A stretch of 64,000 bases of DNA from Serpula lacrymans var. lacrymans S7.9 (Eukaryota; Basidiomycota; Agaricomycetes; Boletales; Serpulaceae). Under the pieces are notes generated by a model, which was not told where the DNA came from, did not search any database, and saw only the letters and a program-made list of their open reading frames with translations. Position 1 is the first letter of the stretch; every line of letters begins with the position of its first letter. Location of the stretch: contig NW_006763290.1 of NCBI RefSeq assembly GCF_000218685.1, positions 473,540 to 537,539 of the forward strand, written 5' to 3'. A program made the position numbers and the translations under genes. Positions 20,722-33,176 of the stretch are shown in pieces.

Positions 20722-21999
20722 ATGGCTGCTAGGACAAGATCTGGACAGAACAAAACTCAGGGGAGTAAGTCCAAGAAGCCTTTAACTAAACATTCCAGGG
20801 CTCAAGGGACATCAAACTCTTCTGATGGGCTTACACAAGATGAAGAAATCTTATACAGCCAACTGATGAAGAAGTTGCAAGCATCTGGAAAGGATGCAAA
20901 TACTGACAAGCTAGCAGGTGAGTCATTTAATATGTGTTATGTATCATGTCTATTACATAGTACACTTCCCAGATATTCGTCAGAAAGCAGCTCACATGGT
21001 GGAGGCTGAGGATGATGAGGAAGAAGGAGACTTGGATAGGCCTGATGTTGATAGTGAAGATGAACCTCTTCATAAAAGGGCCAGGAATAGCATGGAAGAG
21101 GAACTAGAAGATGAAGATGAAGATGCTCTGATGCAGATCTTTAGACACTTGACAGGCAAGTAACTCAACCTTAGCTATAAGCTGTACTAATGCAGCATCA
21201 TCATCAGAAAGCTCACAGCAAGTTACTCCCTCACCTTCATTGACCCAGAAGTTGGACAATCCTTGCTACAAACAAATGGTCTTATCATTGCGTACCAATG
21301 TGAGTTTTACCTTTTTTTTCTAGTTCACTGATCCACATATACAGATACAGATAACTGCATCACCAGCTGAAAGTGTCCAGTTGGTTAACAATAAGCGTAA
21401 AAGGAATAGCAGTAGTTTTCCTTCATTAACGCCTTTCAGAGATTCCAAGGTAAGTATGCAATAAGTTTAAAGTTATGAGGCTTATAGTCTACACAGGCCG
21501 TCATCACTAGCTTTAGCCCTACCAGCTCCAGGCTGGCTAAAGCAGGACATTCTCAAATGTGTGTCATTCTTTCTACTGTGAAAGGCTTCCCAGGTACTGA
21601 TGAACGAGATGAACTTGTTTGGAATGCAATCATCAAAGTTTCCAGTTCTTCTCTACTATTCAAGACTACCATAGTAGATTTGGAGAATGCAAGGGACGAG
21701 CAGAAAAAAGGTAGAATCATCAATTATGTGAGTGAGAACAATGCTTCCAATATTACTAATATTAAAATTATAAACAGGTGTGGGCGGCTGCAGCTCAGCT
21801 TAGAGGTGAAGTCAAACAAAAGGCTAGGATACTAATTCTCTCAGAATACGCCCTCAAAAACAAGCTCCCAGAGGAAGTACGTACTATAGTGGAGTGGTTG
21901 TTGAGTAATGGAAAAGGTGTCTTTATATTTGGTGGTTTGGATGTTTCTGCAGCTTGTTTGCTTCTTTCCAAATATGTGGACTTGTGCTCTGCTCCTTGA
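20722..21999 (+). pseudogene. DUF6532-type repeat-associated gene
   Basis: A plausible start at 20,722 gives MAARTRSGQNKTQG, a basic then strongly acidic low-complexity N-terminal half (EDDEEEGDLDRPDVD, MEEELEDEDEDAL), with small introns suggested at GT..AG pairs near 20,918 and 21,160. The C-terminal domain reads FPGTDERDELVWNAII and, after an intron around 21,728-21,777, VWAAAAQLRGEVKQKARILI with TIVEWLLSNGKGVF, the pattern of DUF6532, a domain of unknown function common in basidiomycete repeats. The domain is cut short near 21,960, where the sequence passes into the opposite-strand gene. The missing C-terminal part suggests truncation by that junction. Confidence 0.65.
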
Positions 22000-23414
22000 G
22001 GAAGACAGTTGAGGAAATCTCGCCAATTTTGAGGTGATGGAAATTTGGCATCGTTTGAAGCATTCACCCAATTTATCCAGGCACCACGGCATGCAAGCCA
22101 ATTAGCTAAGTATCTTCACCTCCTTTCCGGTGACTGTACCACCACAAACATTGCTGGATCTGGAAAGCAATATCCTGGATCATGCGTCCATCCTTGAACA
22201 GGACTCGAGTCTCGCTGGACAGCTTGCAAGGCTTTGTTCCATAGTGGTATTGACAGTGGGACCAAGTCGCTATCAGGATCGGACCATTTGTCTCTATTAG
22301 GTCCCTTTGAGTGTGAAAAAACAATTCTAGATATATGATCTAACCGACCACATTTAGCCACTAACCAAAGAATTCAATGAGGCTCAAGTTTACATGTACA
22401 CAGATTGCCGCACACTACACCTAACTTCTGTCGAGAGACTCTGCCAAAACCTCCGAGCTGTGCCGCAACTGTTTTGCACTTGTGATCCCCAACAGGCATT
22501 GATATACCATAGAAGGCTCCAGTAGGAGGTTGGGGCGTATTGATTGGATCAAAACAACACTGTGATAGCTGACACAAGCGGAAGTGATGGTGTTCACCGC
22601 CTGGGCCAATATACAGGAGAGGGAAAGCCTTAGAAGCGTTGTCATGAAAGTGATCAGTGATTATGTGATGTGGGCGTGTGAAATTGACGATGTGGACAAC
22701 ATTGGTGTTCAAAGGGAAAAAAATTTCATTACGGATATACCACACTGGAACACCCGCGTGGTAATATCTCTGGCAAACAGCCGCATCTTGCGTAAAGGCA
22801 CCCATCCAGGATTTATGTACGGGTGCTACAGATGTAATAGAGGATCAAAGACGTGGAATAACAAGCTCCATGTATTCCATATGAGCGTAGATATCCAAAT
22901 ATACCTGCTGGAATTCAGCGACTTGCAATACTGTGTCTTGGAAAGTCAGCAGATGATATTTTAAGTGGGCCAAGGCATAACAAAGTGCAAGTCCAAATGG
23001 TGAAATGACATCACTGCCAGGTATCTGGCCTTTCTGCCAGCTACACACTCTTTCTATCAGAGTTTGTTCCAAATTCTCCAACATATCCACCTTCTTGGCA
23101 GAAATCCTCCCAATCTCAAATATAGAACCCTCCTCAACCTTGAAATCATTCCTTGAGGGTGTCTGCCATAACCATTTCATATGCTTGTCCAAACATACTT
23201 GAGACTCCTTACAAAGGATAAGCAGGGACCACAGATAGGTTTCAGAGTGCATTTGCAGCCATTGATAGCAGTCTACAATGCCAAAATGCCCATCATCTCT
23301 TGTGCAAAGTTCTTCATTTTTGAAGTGATGTATCTCCAGGAACCACTCCATATTTGGAGAAGTTACAATCCACGGAGGCTTGTAAGCAACAGCCAGTGTG
23401 TCAAAAGCATTCAA
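21960..23414 (-). pseudogene. orphan repeat-associated gene family (MGAFT-type)
   Basis: From ATG 23,414 the minus strand gives 189 aa (NAFDTLAVAYKPPWIVTSPN to LDIYAHMEYMELVIPRL), then 22,805-22,374 with MGAFTQDAAVCQRYYHAGVP and VWYIRNEIFFPL, then 22,361-22,106 with a FPDPAMFVVVQSPERR block and YLANWLACMPWCLDKLG, and, in another frame, SPQNWRDFLN near 22,030. I recall the same block order in many uncharacterised Agaricomycete proteins near repeats, but no function is known to me. No catalytic or membrane motif stands out. Frame changes near 22,370 and 22,080 indicate a decayed copy or missed introns. Confidence 0.5.
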
Positions 23415-24350
23415 TCCGACTAAACAAAAATCAGCACCTCACTAACAATCATAGCCACATTGTCCATACCGTCTAACAAGTGAGTATAAGGCTTGAGATT
23501 TCTAGCTGCAATGGTAGGCATTTATAGTAATAGATTAACCCAAAGAAGCCTAAAATGAGAGTGTGTGGGTGTTGGGGAGTTGATGGAGGAAACCTACAAC
23601 AATATAACATGTGAAATAAGAAACGAGAAATAGAACCAATAAGTCGGCTGATTGGCCTGTATCTGCCAATGGTCTCCGCCTGCAGTCCAGCACAGGATGC
23701 TTGAAGACACCAAGTCCTGATACTGGTGTGCAACGAAGACGCATAGTCTCATCATACAAGGATCAAACGAAGAGGGGACACCACAGTCACTCTCCTGCTG
23801 TCTTGGTATGATGTGCAATATTCTGTGCGAACCGCAATGATGAAGCCTGTTGAAAGCAAAGCAGCAGTGTTCATTACAAAAATAGCTGAACACTCACCAG
23901 AACCCAACTACAGATCAAATCCACTAAGCTCGAGAGCGACAAAAAGCGTAATTTGACAGGATTATGGACAATATGATGCAACAGTAAGGCAAAGCTGTTG
24001 CGCATGAAGTCCAAGCCCATCTGCGTGTGAATCACATACTGCGAATGTCCACACAATGTTCAACTTGAACCCTCGTCCCAGACATGTATGTCAGGCATGA
24101 GGCTTCTTGCTTGGCACTGTAGCGAAAGTTGAGAATTGTGGGAAAAAAGGGGACCTACTCTCCAACTGCATTGCAAATTTGATTCATAGTGTAATCAGCA
24201 CTTGTTAGTTGGAATGGTGGGTGCCGGTGGAACCTGTGAGAGAGACCCTTTGTTCCCTACCATCACTGTCATGAGCATATTGGCAAGCTTAGACATGAAG
24301 CTTTCTCCTTACCACTCTGCCTACCTCATTACTGTACATTCCAATACCAG
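23415..24350. other. no gene recognised
   Basis: The interval holds several short ORFs on the minus strand (largest at 23,594-23,893) without motifs. It may be the 5' region of the minus-strand gene that begins at 23,414. Confidence 0.35.
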
Positions 24351-24358
24351 ATGGACAG

Positions 24359-24750
24359 ATGAGAAGAGAAGCCAGACTCCTTATGGGATCTCATCAAAGC
24401 ACCTTCAGCTATCACGCAAAGCTGAATATCCAGAAGCACAATCAACACCATCAAACACCCCTTGAGCATCTCAATGCTGATCAGTTGCACCTCGGACATG
24501 TCCGTTCTTTGAAGCCTGAGTTCAAGCTTGAGTGGGATGTGGTGATGAATCATATATCAGATGCCGTGTACCATACAACCTACTTTTGATACATCAACTG
24601 GTTTGATCGGAAATATGCCAAATGCAAAAAAGAACAAGCACCATCAGATGTTGCAAAGTCGGTTGAGCAGGGAGAAATAGTGCAATCCACCACAAAGAAA
24701 CCCAGAATTATGGAGGCGGACTCTTGCAACAGGATACTGAATGACAAGGT
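24359..24750 (+). pseudogene. hypothetical repeat-derived fragment
   Basis: An open stretch with LHLGHVRSLKPEFKLEWDVV, then after a TGA the same frame continues YINWFDRKYAKCKKEQAP and a basic tail. The composition is protein-like and the single stop suggests decay, but I do not recognise the family. Confidence 0.25.
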
Positions 24751-24779
24751 AAAGTATTGTTGTTTCAGGATCATGCTGA

Positions 24780-26900
24780 AGCTAATGTCTCCAGCATAAA
24801 ACTTGTCGTTGTATTAGCATGTTTGTATGAAGTATGTCTCATTGCCTTCTTTTCTGTTTCACTAGGACACTGTTTTGTACCGTCATAGTATTGTCAACTG
24901 AATCCAAGTGTATCCGTTTGCTAAGCTGTACACGGACTTAAACCACAGTTGGGTATATGCTCTGAGAAAATATGTGCTAAGTAGAATGTCTGGACTGCTA
25001 ATGTCAATGAGTGTAACCATATATCAACAAACAATTGACAGATATGCTGAATCCAAAGTGCATCCTCTAACATATTAATCTTCAAAAAAATAGTGCAGCA
25101 TGTGGAAACTTTGTATCCTTACACTAACAAGTTACCACATAAAAAAATAACCTTACACTGCAACAGGAACACCACAAACTGGGCACACAGAGTTGTTAAA
25201 ATTTTTGCTAGGTGAGCATGTTAAGCTTTGACACAGAAGAAAATTCATCTCATTATAAAATAAAACCATTAATAATAAAAGAAAATATTGGTGTGAAGCA
25301 CTCTGATTGCTTGACTTCTATGACAAAAATGGATGAGCATGATTGCCAATGTATGAAGCAGTTATAGATTGTTATAGATTAGATCTGTAGTGTATGACTG
25401 TGCAGGTACATTAAGTGTACAGCATACTAGAGGTGTTGCAATCATAGCTGACATCAGAATGAGAGAGCCAAGCAATGACCTTAGTGTACAGAGTAGACTT
25501 CAGTGGAGTATAGATATCCAGGAGAACTTGGTCTTCTGCCTTTAGATGGAGCAGAGCCTGGTGTCACCTTCAACCAAGAAACAGAAGATATGAGTCTTCC
25601 TAAAATTTGGACCTATTACTTTTAAAGCTTGCTTGTAGTTCTGCTCCATATACTAACTAATTGCTTAGGTCTATCATTCTGAAGTTAGTTATGGTATTGC
25701 ATATTTGAGTGCTAAACAATGACAAGTAGTAGTATGGCTTATAGTGAGGAAATAGGTACGTGGAGAAATCTGAATATTGTTTGAACAATGAACAACTGGA
25801 AGGTAATAAATACTGTACCATTCTGACCTTAAATGTATGTGAATTTGAGTGTGATATGTTATAATGCTAAGTGCATATATTGCGTCTAAACTTTTAAAGT
25901 ATTTGCATTTCTCTAATATCTTTTGTTTTTGGTTTGTGCACCTGAAATTTTGGTCTATTATAAACACTGTACTTCAATACTAGTAAAGCTTTACAATAAG
26001 TAGTGGACATGGATACACAAAGCCTTAAGGCCCACAAGCCATTGACTATATAATATATATAGGGTGGTTGTTCTGCTATTAGTACATTCACCATGCAATA
26101 TGTGTAGGATAACCAGCTGGAAATTTTATGTTTGCACCCTTACAGTTGACAGAATTCAATCAAAATTCCTTTACTCCATTAAATGATTCCAATGCAGTAT
26201 GCTAAGGACATGAATGGTGTAGTATTATGGTGATACATATGTAATATGAATTTAGATCATAAATACTATCATTTTGCAAATGTCAACCTATTCTAATGAT
26301 GGTTAAAAATAATGCATTCAATGCTTCCAAGCAATCTTAACTATATTTTTATTTGTAGTTATCATTTATATTGTTTGAATGCTGTCTAGAAATACCAGTC
26401 CAAGCCCCCCTGACACTTTGTGACATGTGATATTTCTTTGGCATTATCCCGTAGGGATGGGATTTGCCTAGATGTAAATTGCCTGGGGACTATCCCAAGT
26501 CCTGGGATTTACCCAAAAAAAATAGGCATTTAGGTTGATAGTTTTACACACAATGTTCAACCTAAATGCCCCCATTTGGAGGGTGACTGAAGTGAAACAT
26601 TGCCCAAAACCAAAACCACACAAGCCACTTGTCATCAGAGAGTATATCCAAGCCAGGGCTACTCCTCTTGCTCGGAGACTTGTCAGGTGCTGGCTTGTTA
26701 GCTTTTAGTGTTGTTGAGATATTCCCCAGTAGCACTGTCATTCACTTTCTGCCAATCACTGTCCAACACAAGGCAACAGGAATTGCAAGTGCACTTATTG
26801 ATAAACATTAAATCAGATCAAATGGACCATGTTAAAACACAGATTAAAACAGAATACAGCTCAAAGCAACCAACACTTAATTATTTGCCACCATTTCAAA
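24780..26900. other. AT-rich gene-free stretch
   Basis: About 2.1 kb of AT-rich, CpG-poor sequence with no ORF worth reporting. Local direct repeats are short (for example ATAGATTGTTATAGATTAG at about 25,363). It separates the repeat cluster from the APC4 gene. Confidence 0.5.
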
Positions 26901-26901
26901 T

Positions 26902-27153
26902 TTAACCAGACTGATAAAAGCAATCAAAGGGAAAAAAAATGAAACTGGTTAAGTAGTAGATCATGGAGCTGTATAGTTTATAACCGCAAGTTACCGTGCA
27001 TATCGCGATATAGAGAGCTGCACTTTCTGTCTGACCTCTCAAGTTCGGAAGAGTCGGGGATGATGATTGCGTGGGAACCACAGGTGACTCATCCTCCTCT
27101 CTCGAAACATTACTAGTGTGGCTGTGGAGGAGCCTATTGATGCACTTTTGCAA
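26902..27153 (-). CDS. small divergent ORF upstream of APC4, uncertain
   Basis: An 83-codon minus-strand frame starts 39 bp from the APC4 ATG (MQKCINRLLHSHTSNVSR, then a Ser/Pro/Gln-rich segment). The first 45 codons lie in sequence with more CpG than the surrounding DNA, consistent with a conserved gene or shared promoter, while the last 30 codons are hydrophobic and AT-rich like read-through. It could be the first exon of a divergent gene or simply the APC4 promoter region. No family recognised. Confidence 0.25.
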   Translation of the reverse strand: MQKCINRLLHSHTSNVSREEDESPVVPTQSSSPTLPNLRGQTESAALYIAICTVTCGYKLYSSMIYYLTSFIFFPFDCFYQSG

Positions 27154-27191
27154 GTCAAGAACTTCATACTAGTACTCGCGTACCTCTCGTT

Positions 27192-30100
27192 ATGGAGAAT
27201 ATGTCCCCTCTAGCAGTTCTTCAGCTACCGTATGCTTGTCGCCTGTTTTCTTCCGCATGTTGTCCTGATAAAGATCTCGTTGTCCTTCTTGCTCGCATTG
27301 GAGGAACACATACAATGAGCTTATGGAAGATGCAAGGAACTAAAAAATGGGAGATAGAAGTTATCAAAGACAAAGGCAGTAGTGAGTCAATCATGGGACT
27401 CACATGGAGTCCTGATGGTACGGATCCTATTTCATTTGTTCGTCGAACTGCCTTGACGTTACCTGATTAGGTCAGACCATTGCTGTTGCTCACCATCCGC
27501 CGCGTCTCACGCTGCATTCTCTTCACGATGGTGGCCTACAGCAGATCCTGTCTCTTCCATCAGTTTCAGACTTACCAGACATCTCTACTCATATCACCGG
27601 CATCTGGTGGTTCCGTGACCAGCATGAATATAGCTCAAGCTCCATTCCTGATATTTTACGGAGATATGATATCATCGTTAGTGAAGCATACCCTGAAACT
27701 TGAAACATAACTCACTTTCATGCTGCAGACAGGATCTCATTTCTCAGTTTCGCGATTTCTATCTCTACTGGACAATACTCGAGGAAATGGTACACAGCTG
27801 ATGTATGAAGCCCATGGAACTTGTATATCTCAGACTGATATATTTCAGCGTGGATGATTTCTTGGCTTTTTGTGACTTTCAAATATCTCACGAACCACAC
27901 TGTTCGCCTTGCGACACCTTCAACGCATGGCCAGCCCTTTTCCAACGTCTTTCGCAGACAACGATGGACCAGATAGACCAATTACACGACGGGATTCACT
28001 CTAATACGCTTTTAATTGCAGACAGTGCAGGCTACATACACGTGTTTTTTGGTGGGAGCTACTCCCTCGGAAGTGTTTATTTAGGTCCAGGCCTGTCGGT
28101 ATCACAGTTGCTCAAACACGCTAGGTTTCCGTTTACGTTCGTCTACCTTCTACTTCCGTCAAACAATCATTATCAACGAAAATCCGACCAGTGGCCATCG
28201 AATTACCAGTCCACGCCACTGGCAAAATATATGAATTCGCCAAGCTGTCGTCAGCAATGCGTGGGTTAACGTGGTACACTACACGAGCGGTGCAGGACAT
28301 GCAGACATTCTGGTTTGGCACTCAAACAGCGAGAGGCGCACGTGAAATAGGAGGAAGTTGGGTCCGTTCTCTTGAAATCCATTTCAAACACTCATTTGGA
28401 GGTAAGTGACAGACTTGCTGTCCCTGCTTGACTTGCTGAAAGTAATGCGACTGATTGAGCGAAGAATGTCACAGTGTTATTCCTGAATTGACATGTCTTC
28501 TTTTAACGGGCAACAGTTCGGATGACTTAGGAGCTTTCTTGGCAAGCGCCGAGCAGCTCGGTGAAAGGGTAGTTATTTTTGCCCTCCTTAGGGTATACTC
28601 TCATGTGGTTATATTGCCAGGGAATTCAGAAGTGGGAATCAAGCGTGGCTGACTCCCTAATGAAAATACATGAATATTCGGTCAAAATTATTATGCCTGC
28701 TCTCCAGCGTGCATACATTCTGTTGGAGGATGTTAGAGGATATTCGCAACTGTGAGAATTTAGCTTTCTTTCTCAGTAATCACTTATCCCAGTATGCAGA
28801 CCTCAATATGCTATTTTTGATTTGGATACTGATGAGGTTAGCGGTTGTCTGAATCTAATCAAGCAGATCGTTTTGCTCGTGAAGTGGTTGGCTGCTATTG
28901 CGCATCGAGAACTTTATCAGTTCAAGCAATTCTTATCATTTCTACGTTACGGTCCGTCATTTCTCGCCACAGCTATACCCTTTTAAGCACAATGACATTT
29001 AGAGGCTTCCGTCAACATCCCCTCTCATCATCCACGTGTCCCAGACTTTGACACAGTTGAGGTTAACAATTACTTAATGTCCGCCTTATCACACAGTGAG
29101 CTCGATGAGTGGTTTACGGGCCCACTTTCCAACTCCATTTTACAAGACTTTGGAGATGTTTCTCGATTGAGTTCTTCACTTGTTAAAACACAACGCGTTC
29201 TCCAAGGCACTGTCAGCATTTCAAAACAGGGGGTTTGTTTCTTCCCTTCTCTATGTTTGTCGGATGCCCTTTCAATCCGCTTTCTTGATAAACACAGACA
29301 AGGCGACTGCCGCTTGACAGAAATCTTAATCACTTGCTCCACGGATTGGTAGTCCAGTCGCAAAGGATATTTAGCCGAGCATCCACTGCTATCGGTCGAT
29401 CAGCTATTGTGTCGCAAGCTAAGCCGAAGGGCCAACAGGAAGAGAGGCACGCTACTTCTACTACTGATTCCACTCTCATTCGCCAGTATGTGGCTGAGCA
29501 TGACCATGGCACCATGGTGAGCATTGTGAAATTATGTACATGAGACAAATCTACTATTTTGGTGTAGTCAGGGAACTTCTCTCAGTATCTCGCTATTCAC
29601 GTTGTTTTGGACGTTGATTCTTTCTGTCAGTCACTTTTCCAGCTTTACTGACTTCTGCTCTAACAGTTTTTTTTTGAGACAGTGTGTCTGATCAGAATGC
29701 CATACGTTAAAGATAACAACGACACTCCTATTTTTGTGGAGGTTGCTCTCCTAAACTGCTATACAATCGAAGGTAGTTGTCAGTTGCACTCAAATTTTAA
29801 CTTGTTGGATGTCGAATTTTTCGATGATGAATGCCTTGTTCTCGCTTATCAGACCCGGGAAAGTCGAGGTGCGGAATATCATATCCTTCGCACTATCCTA
29901 GCCTCACTTTTAGTAGGTTCAACATTTGTCGGTATGGTTCAATACCATAATTTAGGATTTAGAGCTCTAGAGTTTATCACGGTTGCAAATACAACTTCTC
30001 GAAACGATTTAGTAACACATGTGCTGCAAAGGTGGCGCGAGGGCAATGTTTGTATCATACTCGAGTTTTTGTGAGACTGAATTGACTTATCATGCCCAAA

Positions 30101-30269
30101 CTAGCTTTCGTCTTTACCCATGCCAATCAGAAGTCACCGTCAGTTAGTATCTCGTGGACCAGTTTCTTTGGCCGTAAACGGGAGGCTTGGAAGAAGAGTA
30201 GTGTGTGTCCTGGATGGCAAAGGACTAATTATGGAAGTATTTGACATGGAGGAGGAAAATCATCAGTGA
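27192..30269 (+). CDS. APC4: anaphase-promoting complex subunit 4 (APC4), intron-rich
   Basis: Start ATG at 27,192 (MENMSPLAVLQLPYACRLFS). The WD40 half reads ACCPDKDLVVLLARIGG, MSLWKMQGTKKWEIEV and GLTWSPDG; an intron at about 27,417-27,472 joins DG to QTIAVAHHPPRLTLHSLHDG; then TGIWWFRDQHEYSSSSIPDI. Later exons carry LIADSAGYIHVFFGGSYSLG, SSAMRGLTWYTTRAVQDMQT with FWFGTQTARGAREIGGSWV (28,230-28,370), IPELTCLLLTGNSSDDLGAF, GIQKWESSVADSLMKIHEYS, PQYAIFDLDTDEVSGCLNLI, DTVEVNNYLMSALSHSELDE with WFTGPLS (about 29,050), the VQSQRIFSRASTAIGRSAIV block, a LLDVEFFDDECLVLAYQ exon and finally SLAVNGRLGRRVVCVLDGKG to the stop at 30,267-30,269. APC4 is a scaffold of the nuclear APC/C ubiquitin ligase that drives mitotic exit. 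About ten short introns account for the frame changes; I see no stop that splicing could not remove, so it seems functional. Some exon borders are unsure. Confidence 0.85.
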
Positions 30270-30492
30270 CCAATAGTGCTGATTAACCACAATGTGGCTA
30301 CCTACAACTTTGTGCATCTTTGCAACCCTTTGAAATTCAATACAAGACAATTGTGCACAACTAAGAACTTCGCTTACATGCAGCATATGTTCCGAAATGT
30401 TTGTTAAAATGCTTTGCAAAAATTGTTATTTAGGTCAACATTTTAACTACTTTAAATTGCAAATCTCAGCTATGAAAATACATCAAATGCAT

Positions 30493-30763
30493 CAAGGGGC
30501 TACCAAACAGGGAATGTCTGACCCCGACTTGATTTTTTTCCATTTGATTCATATCTCCTGAACACATTGCTCAAACATGACAACTGGAGAACCATTTGAA
30601 TGCCAAACATCTCATCTACACTGATAGGCTTAGTTACAATATATATGTGGTAATTTTTCAAGCTTGATTGGCCTTTGAATGAGTGAGCTATAAGCTTTAC
30701 AAAACATGGTGAATTTAGCAAAATCAAGTCGGGGTCAGGTGTTCCCTTTTTGGATGCCCTTTG
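30493..30763. mobile_element. 271-bp MITE with ~45-bp imperfect TIRs
   Basis: The left end CAAGGGGCTACCAAACAGGG continues to CTGACCCCGACTTGATTTT; the right end is its inverted match, AAAATCAAGTCGGGGTCAG to GGATGCCCTTTG. Flanks are AAATGCAT (30,485-30,492) and AAATGCAC (30,764-30,771), an 8-bp target duplication with one mismatch. An 8-bp duplication and short non-coding interior fit a hAT-type MITE. It lies about 220 bp past the APC4 stop codon. Confidence 0.8.
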
Positions 30764-30771
30764 AAATGCAC

Positions 30772-31640
30772 TACTTATTTTGTAGGCTTGTAACCAACCG
30801 GTTCTGACACAAAAGTCAGAACTGGCTGGTACACACGGACCTCATTTTGGCAGGACACGTGACATCCCACCAAATGTGAGTCAGGACTTAGCAGAACCTA
30901 ATAATCACAATGAAAGTAGCATATGTTACAGTTGTAGTATGCAATGGACTATGTAGTGACAATGGGTCTTGAACAACTGACAGATAGGAAAATCACAAAA
31001 CATTTATTAAGTATCAGCTACAACAACAACAGTGACCTGTGGCTCCCTTTTGTACAAAATCTACACTATTTGCTGCACCAGTGGCTCTGTGTCCCCCAAT
31101 TTTGCATCTTGTAAACACAGGCAGATCAGAGGGGAAGAATTACATCTATGTTGTAGGACATGCCGGTAGTGAAGGGACATGCAAACAGGTTGCAATCAGA
31201 CAAATTCTGATGGTTTTCTCAGTTATGACAGTGCGGAGGGCTTAAAACGATGTAACCAGATGCATTTTACTACTTCAATCGAGTTCTACTGAGTGACCAC
31301 AACCTATAAGCTAACAACATTGAAATTTGGTCAAGTCCCGTGTCACAAATGCATGACCTGCCATGTTACAGTCCATATTTACCAGTCCGTTTGCAAGCTC
31401 ACAAATTTTCTAATTAATTGATTATTGAATCCGAGTTTGCTTTTGGTACTGGTCACAAGTCTACTTATTTTGTTATGAGTTTCAATCATGGGTTAAATTA
31501 TAAATGTCACAAAATATGAAAATAAATGAGTATGATAATGATTTTATCCAGCATTTTGTTATTCCAATATTAGACATTTTATATACATGGCACGGCACAA
31601 CACAAAATACTTATTTCAGCCAACATTTTTGAGGTAACAA
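30772..31640. other. no gene recognised
   Basis: The interval between the MITE and the open stretch at 31,652 has one plus ORF (31,039-31,245, 68 aa) with no recognisable motif. The rest is AT-rich. Confidence 0.35.
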
Positions 31641-31651
31641 AAACAACTAAT

Positions 31652-32060
31652 TTGTCCTTGTGCAGGCTAGAAAAATTGCACATAGTAAGTGCATTGTATC
31701 ATCCAATACACAACAAAATGATGGGAGACATTGCACAAAGATTGTTCCCCCCAAGGACTAACAAGAGTGATTGGCATGTATATTGTTATCATGGTACACC
31801 ATTTGTCCGATTTCAGAGAGCCAGCAGTGGGATCACCGACACAGAGACAATCCATGATGGCTCACTGGATACCCTTGGTCTTTGGGTCCACTGAATAAAG
31901 TGGTTAGCATTGGTTAAATATGTCAGCAGAGATCTAGCTTACCCAGGACACAAGGTATTTCGCCTAATTGATCTTCTTTATTGTGCTGGTTTTGATGACT
32001 GGCACCAGCTAAAGGCTGTTCCCTACAAAGGCCAATGCACTCAAGTATTTAGCCATCAGG
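31652..32060 (+). pseudogene. hypothetical fragment, protein-like
   Basis: The frame reads LHIVSALYHPIHNKMMGDIA and FPPRTNKSDWHVYCYHGTPF, meets a TGA at 31,892-31,894, then continues with VSRDLAYPGHKVFRLIDLLY and FDDWHQLKAVPYKGQC to about 32,060. Continued protein-like composition across one stop suggests a decayed gene. I do not recognise it. Confidence 0.3.
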
Positions 32061-32439
32061 TGGCTTTATAAACTATCCATTGACTTTTTTTATTAGCTGG
32101 TGCTTCATCTTTCACTGGTTGGCACAGAAGCCTGTGTATATCTTTGACTTGTTTGACTTCTCCCCTGCACAGCTGACTTGGATTTTGGGGTCTACTTGAG
32201 TGAAATCATGCTTGAAAGCAGGCATAATCTTGGAAGGTGTGAGGGCAGATTTTTTTGTGAGGAAAAGCGCTTCATGAAAGTGTAGCTGAGCCAGTCCTTA
32301 AGCAGACAATGCAAATGCATTGGGTCAGCAATTAGTTAACAAGTAGGATCCCAATGAGGAAGCTGTGTGGGCACCAGTCAGGGTTGCTCAAATCAGTCCT
32401 TTAGAGTGTAGACTTATGGAAGAAATGGCATGTGGTACA

Positions 32440-33172
32440 GAAGTGGTGACTGGTGGTCCCTCTGAGGTGGGATGTTTTGTGGCAGGAAGATCACAGAAAG
32501 TGTTGAAAACAGCGCTACATGTTGTCTTACCATGTGGTCATGTTGCCATGTGGGAAAAACAAACACCTCAATCCTGGCAAATGACCATATCATCTATTAA
32601 AAGTTGGAGAGAGTGATTAAGTTGCTTGAGGGGAGGTTTGTGTGGCCCAGGTATAATACCTGCAAGATACATGTATTCAGGCTTATATTGAATGTCAGCT
32701 GGAAGACTTGACAGGTGCAGGATATTATTACAAAAGATGTAGAGGGTTCACGGATATTGAGCCCTTTGTTGTTGAAGAAGCCTACATTGATTGAGTATAG
32801 ATAGCAGCCTTCATCTCCTTTATCAATGAAAAGTACACCAGGCTCCAGCCCTTCAAAGGTCCGAATGAAGTCAGCATGTAAGATATTGAGTTCATCATAT
32901 GATGTATCTATTTGTTTCTCTAGGTCTTCTTGAGATAACGAATCACTCAAGTAGTTGAAGAAATGATGATATACAAAAAATTTGAAGGGCTCATTTGCCT
33001 CAAGAAGGAGAGTGTCACAGATGCCCAAATCAGGTTTTGGTCTGTTTGTACACTTTTTAGGGTACTGGTCTATACAAGACCCAGGCAATCTAGCACCTTT
33101 GTAGGCATAGTTACATGAGGGGCAGACAGTGTAAGTGGTGGATTGACCCTTTAGATTGAATTGCAATAGTAC
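32440..33172 (-). pseudogene. Tnp2-like CACTA transposon protein, N-terminal fragment
   Basis: From 33,166 the minus strand gives TYTVCPSCNYAYKGARLPGS, PKKCTNRPKPDLGICDTLLL, FFVYHHFFNYLSDSLSQEDL and LFIDKGDEGCYLYSINVGFF, which follow the conserved N-terminal part of basidiomycete Tnp2-type (CACTA/EnSpm superfamily) transposon proteins, including a zinc-binding CxxC and Cys pair. After a frame change near 32,730 the pattern continues as LPADIQYKPEYMYLAGIIPG and PPLKQLNHSLQLLIDDMV. Downstream parts are not found nearby. The 5' side is cut at 33,177 by a family-Z LTR, so this is a dead fragment. Confidence 0.7.
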
Positions 33173-33176
33173 TATA

